Positions 61,841 to 64,000 of a stretch of DNA of 64,000 nucleotides are shown one piece after another. The notes beneath the pieces are model-generated. The model made no database searches and was not told the origin of the DNA. It saw only the letters and a list, made by a program, of their open reading frames with translations. Positions within the stretch are counted from its first letter, which is position 1; each line of letters starts with the position of its first letter. The DNA lies in assembly GCA_963169295.1 (NCBI GenBank), contig CAUJDD010000083.1, positions 1 through 64,000 on the forward strand, in the 5' to 3' direction. Made by a program: the position numbers and the translations under genes. This DNA is from UBA4416 sp020846025 (lineage in GTDB: Bacteria > Bacteroidota > Bacteroidia > B-17B0 > Aurantibacillaceae).

Positions 61841-62587
61841 ATGTCTTCAATACTAGGAATTATTCCGGCACGTTACGCATCTAGTCGTTTTCCAGGTAAA
61901 CCATTGGTAAATATTCTAGGGAAAAGTATGATACAAAGAGTTTACGAACAAGCTAAAAAATCAGAAAGACTAACTGATGTTGTAGTAGCAACGGACGATG
62001 AACGGATATATAACCATATTATATCTTTTGGGGGTAAGGCAGTTTATACCAAAGCTGAACACCCCAGCGGAACAGATAGATGTTATGAAGCATTATTAAA
62101 TACAAAACTATCTTTTGATTATGTAATTAATATTCAGGGAGATGAACCTTTTATTGATCCTACTCAAATTGATTTGCTATGCGATGTTTGCGATTCTAAA
62201 ACAGAACTCGCAACATTAATGATTCCAGTAGATTCATACGAAGTACTTTTTGATATTGGCGAAGTAAAAATCACTTTAAATACCAATATGGAAGCACTTT
62301 ATTTTAGTAGAATGGTTATTCCATATATCAAAGGGAAACCAAAAGAAGAATGGCATAAGTGCCATAATTATTATCGTCATGTAGGCATGTATGCTTACAG
62401 ATCTGATGTGTTAAAAAATATCACCAAATTACAACCATCGGCACTTGAAAATGCAGAATCTCTTGAACAATTGCGTTGGTTAGAAAATGGGTTTAAAGTA
62501 AAGTGTGTAGTTACTACATTTGACAGTCATTGTGTTGATACACCCGAAGATATTGATAAGGTAATTCGTTTAATGAAGATACAATAA
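61841..62587 (+). CDS. kdsB: 3-deoxy-manno-octulosonate cytidylyltransferase KdsB
   Basis: KdsB activates Kdo as CMP-Kdo for the inner core of lipopolysaccharide. The 248-residue enzyme begins ILGIIPARYASSRFPGKPLVNILGKSMIQRVYEQ and has VVVATDDERIYNHI, GGKAVYTKAEHPSGTDRCYEA, VINIQGDEPFIDP and ALYFSRMVIPYI; the C-terminus has HVGMYAYRSDVL. Its presence shows that this organism makes Kdo-containing LPS. Its stop overlaps the aroK ATG by one base. Confidence 0.97.
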   Translation: MSSILGIIPARYASSRFPGKPLVNILGKSMIQRVYEQAKKSERLTDVVVATDDERIYNHIISFGGKAVYTKAEHPSGTDRCYEALLNTKLSFDYVINIQGDEPFIDPTQIDLLCDVCDSKTELATLMIPVDSYEVLFDIGEVKITLNTNMEALYFSRMVIPYIKGKPKEEWHKCHNYYRHVGMYAYRSDVLKNITKLQPSALENAESLEQLRWLENGFKVKCVVTTFDSHCVDTPEDIDKVIRLMKIQ

Positions 62588-63108
62588 TGGATAAAAAGCT
62601 CATCTTTATATGTGGTTTTATGGGTTGTGGAAAAACAACACATGGAAAAAAATTAGCCAAAGAATTGGGTTATTTTTTTATTGATTTAGATGATTACATC
62701 TCCAATAAATTTAACAAAACCATAACCGATATATTTAAAGAGATGGGCGAAGAAAAATTCAGAGAAATTGAATCCACGTCATTAAAAGAATGCATACATG
62801 ATAATGTAAAAGCGATAATTGCAACTGGAGGTGGAACACCTTGTTTTCTAAATAACCTTCAATTAATGAAACTAAGTGGAAAATTAATTTATTTAAAAAT
62901 GGATGCCAAAGCTTTATTCAATCGCTTATTTCATGCCAAAGGAGATAGACCACTTGTTAAAGATAAAGAAGGCGAGGAAATGTTGTTATATATTGAAAAT
63001 TTATTAAAACATCGCGAAGCATTTTATAATCAAGCAGATTTAATTTTTGATGGTATTTCTGTAGATATAAAAGAACTAGCAGATAAAGCTAAAACATTAA
63101 TGGCTTAA
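62587..63108 (+). CDS. aroK: Shikimate kinase
   Basis: Shikimate kinase phosphorylates shikimate with ATP in aromatic amino acid synthesis. The 173-residue protein has Walker A GFMGCGKTTHGKKLA, the shikimate-binding DLDDYI, FREIES, the GGGTPC loop, and lid Arg residues in KGDRPLVKD. It starts on the last base of the kdsB stop codon, and its own stop overlaps the next ATG (TAATG), so the three genes form one operon. Confidence 0.95.
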   Translation: MDKKLIFICGFMGCGKTTHGKKLAKELGYFFIDLDDYISNKFNKTITDIFKEMGEEKFREIESTSLKECIHDNVKAIIATGGGTPCFLNNLQLMKLSGKLIYLKMDAKALFNRLFHAKGDRPLVKDKEGEEMLLYIENLLKHREAFYNQADLIFDGISVDIKELADKAKTLMA

Positions 63109-64000
63109 TGAAATTTCTGCAAAGAATTAAATATATAATCACTTTATTTCTAATCATTCAAAGCACTTTTGCCCAGTTAGACATTGGTAAACAATATGGA
63201 TTTAATATTGGATTTGTAAGTGCTATAGGAACTCACTTCCAACGATTTGGTTTTGTTGCTCAAGGCTATGTTGTACATGAATTTGCTCAAATAAACGCAT
63301 CCATCAGAGTATATAATAATTTTAAAAACTTAGGCCCTAAAGGCGAATATGTAGAATACAATGCGGCACTTGGTTTTTGCTTAGGTTATGGTAAAAAAAT
63401 AAATGAGATTAATTATTTTATCTCATCAGTTGGCAACCAAACAGGCTTTGAAAATTCGGTAGCGTATAGTTATAATGTTTGGGTTAATAAAATGCATACT
63501 TCGCAAGTAACTGGTATTATTGCTTTGCAGTTCCAAAATATCTCTTTTATTACTGAAAATGATTTATTAGCAAAACCTACTTTAGATAGATATAGAACCG
63601 GTGCGTTTTTAATTCAATATCAAAATCAATATTTTCAATATGCTCTAAATTGCACGATGTGGACAGGGCAAATGGGCACTTCGGTTAGAAATGATAGTCT
63701 ATACCCAAGCATTGGATATTTAAGCACTGAAAATGGCAAGTACAGTTTATTGTCGCATGGATTACTAAGCGCTCAAGTTAAATATGCTGATAAATATGGG
63801 CAATATTTACAAGCAAACGCAGGCATTGATGCCGAACAGGTAAGAAATACGGTGCAAAACAAGTGGATACATGATATGCCTCTTATTCCTAAAAAATGGA
63901 TTAAAAACAAAAACCTTCATATTCCTATGATAGATAGTGAGGGAAAACAGTATTTATACCGTCCCAATCAAAAAATACACAAAGCAAAATTGTTTTTAAA
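63108..64000 (+). CDS. Truncated exported protein, possibly of the Ntox23-type family
   Basis: An open frame from the ATG at 63108 runs past the window end (297 codons visible). A signal peptide (ITLFLIIQSTFAQ) is followed by an outer-membrane-like beta pattern (GKQYGFNIGFVSAIGTHFQRFGFVAQGYV; YNAALGFCLGYGKKINEINYF). The later segment (YRTGAFLIQYQNQYFQYALNCTMWTGQMG, RNDSLYPSIGYLSTENGKYSLLSHGLLSAQVKY) resembles proteins annotated in Bacteroidota with a polymorphic-toxin type 23 domain. Toxin activity is doubtful given the signal peptide and chromosomal context; an envelope function is equally likely. Translationally coupled to aroK. Confidence 0.55.
   Translation, partial: MKFLQRIKYIITLFLIIQSTFAQLDIGKQYGFNIGFVSAIGTHFQRFGFVAQGYVVHEFAQINASIRVYNNFKNLGPKGEYVEYNAALGFCLGYGKKINEINYFISSVGNQTGFENSVAYSYNVWVNKMHTSQVTGIIALQFQNISFITENDLLAKPTLDRYRTGAFLIQYQNQYFQYALNCTMWTGQMGTSVRNDSLYPSIGYLSTENGKYSLLSHGLLSAQVKYADKYGQYLQANAGIDAEQVRNTVQNKWIHDMPLIPKKWIKNKNLHIPMIDSEGKQYLYRPNQKIHKAKLFL

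Noticed and set aside
1..64000. tRNA, rRNA, CRISPR array, prophage or transposase genes
   Set aside because: I scanned the intergenic regions and coding content and saw no cloverleaf-like sequence, regular short repeats with spacers, or phage/IS proteins; a dedicated scan could still find a missed small RNA.

Overview
The window is chromosomal DNA from a member of the Bacteroidota, probably class Bacteroidia; the order cannot be settled from sequence alone. The evidence is consistent. The DNA is visibly AT-rich. Promoters follow the Bacteroidota TTG-N(20-21)-TAnnTTTG pattern and Shine-Dalgarno-like sites are scarce. Several secreted proteins end in a type IX secretion (T9SS) type A sorting domain (YPNP..., then GxY/GLY and a short basic tail). 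Families largely typical of the phylum are present: TamL-like Omp85 lipoprotein, HmuY-like proteins, DUF3822, DUF6132, a PorE-like TPR/PD40 protein and stand-alone MnmD. I saw no tRNA, rRNA, CRISPR array, transposase or integrase. Coding density is high and no gene-free stretch exceeds about 300 bases.

Layout. 1-4000: the tail of an upstream gene, a PKD-domain T9SS protein, recR and a PorE-like protein without OmpA domain. 4100-10400: a peptide-binding lipoprotein, ffh, a two-gene phenylacetate fragment (paaD-paaG) with an HMA-AraC regulator, and prfA. 10400-15800: two secreted proteins of unknown function, an SF1 helicase and mnmD. 15800-19400: a compact eight-gene operon of rhodaneses, thioredoxins, OsmC and small cysteine-containing membrane proteins, headed by a Crp/Fnr regulator and a plausible operator; this looks like a reactive-sulfur or thiol-stress module. 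19400-24200: a peroxiredoxin-like protein, a T9SS protein, an M43 metalloprotease and a secreted protein with a possible LecA-like domain.

24200-31500: pdxJ, a DCC protein, then a five-gene heme/metal acquisition locus (two HmuY-like proteins, an exported CbiX-like chelatase, a PepSY membrane protein and a TonB receptor). It has its own good promoter and is divergent from an orphan OmpR-type response regulator. 33000-37000: metH under a complete SAM-I riboswitch with terminator and antiterminator. 37000-43000: four tightly coupled genes (processive GT2 glycosyltransferase, zinc-ribbon/degenerate GGDEF-like protein, HlyD-like adaptor, TolC-like protein fused to a glycosidase-like domain). I interpret these as a candidate synthase-dependent exopolysaccharide export system; this is the strongest candidate for an undescribed system here.

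43200-53500: malic enzyme/phosphotransacetylase, a lipocalin-like lipoprotein, lipB, a phosphosugar isomerase, a 963-residue T9SS protein, a thioesterase, a polyprenyl synthase and rmlA. The T9SS gene is bracketed by a 103-bp direct repeat made of the 3' end of the thioesterase gene. This suggests that it arrived by an event that duplicated that gene end. 53500-64000: heme A synthase, a TlpA-like protein without catalytic cysteines, rsmD, DUF3822, an rRNA methyltransferase, a TamL-like protein, a DUF1571-like protein, kdsB, aroK and a truncated outer-surface protein.

How it fits together. kdsB and tamL indicate a Gram-negative envelope. ctaA indicates aerobic respiration with heme A oxidases, which fits a need for heme or iron capture. 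The T9SS cargo and the candidate polysaccharide system suggest a surface-active lifestyle. Several start codons were moved from the longest reading frame on the basis of promoters, signal peptides, gene junctions or the riboswitch terminator; each entry says so.
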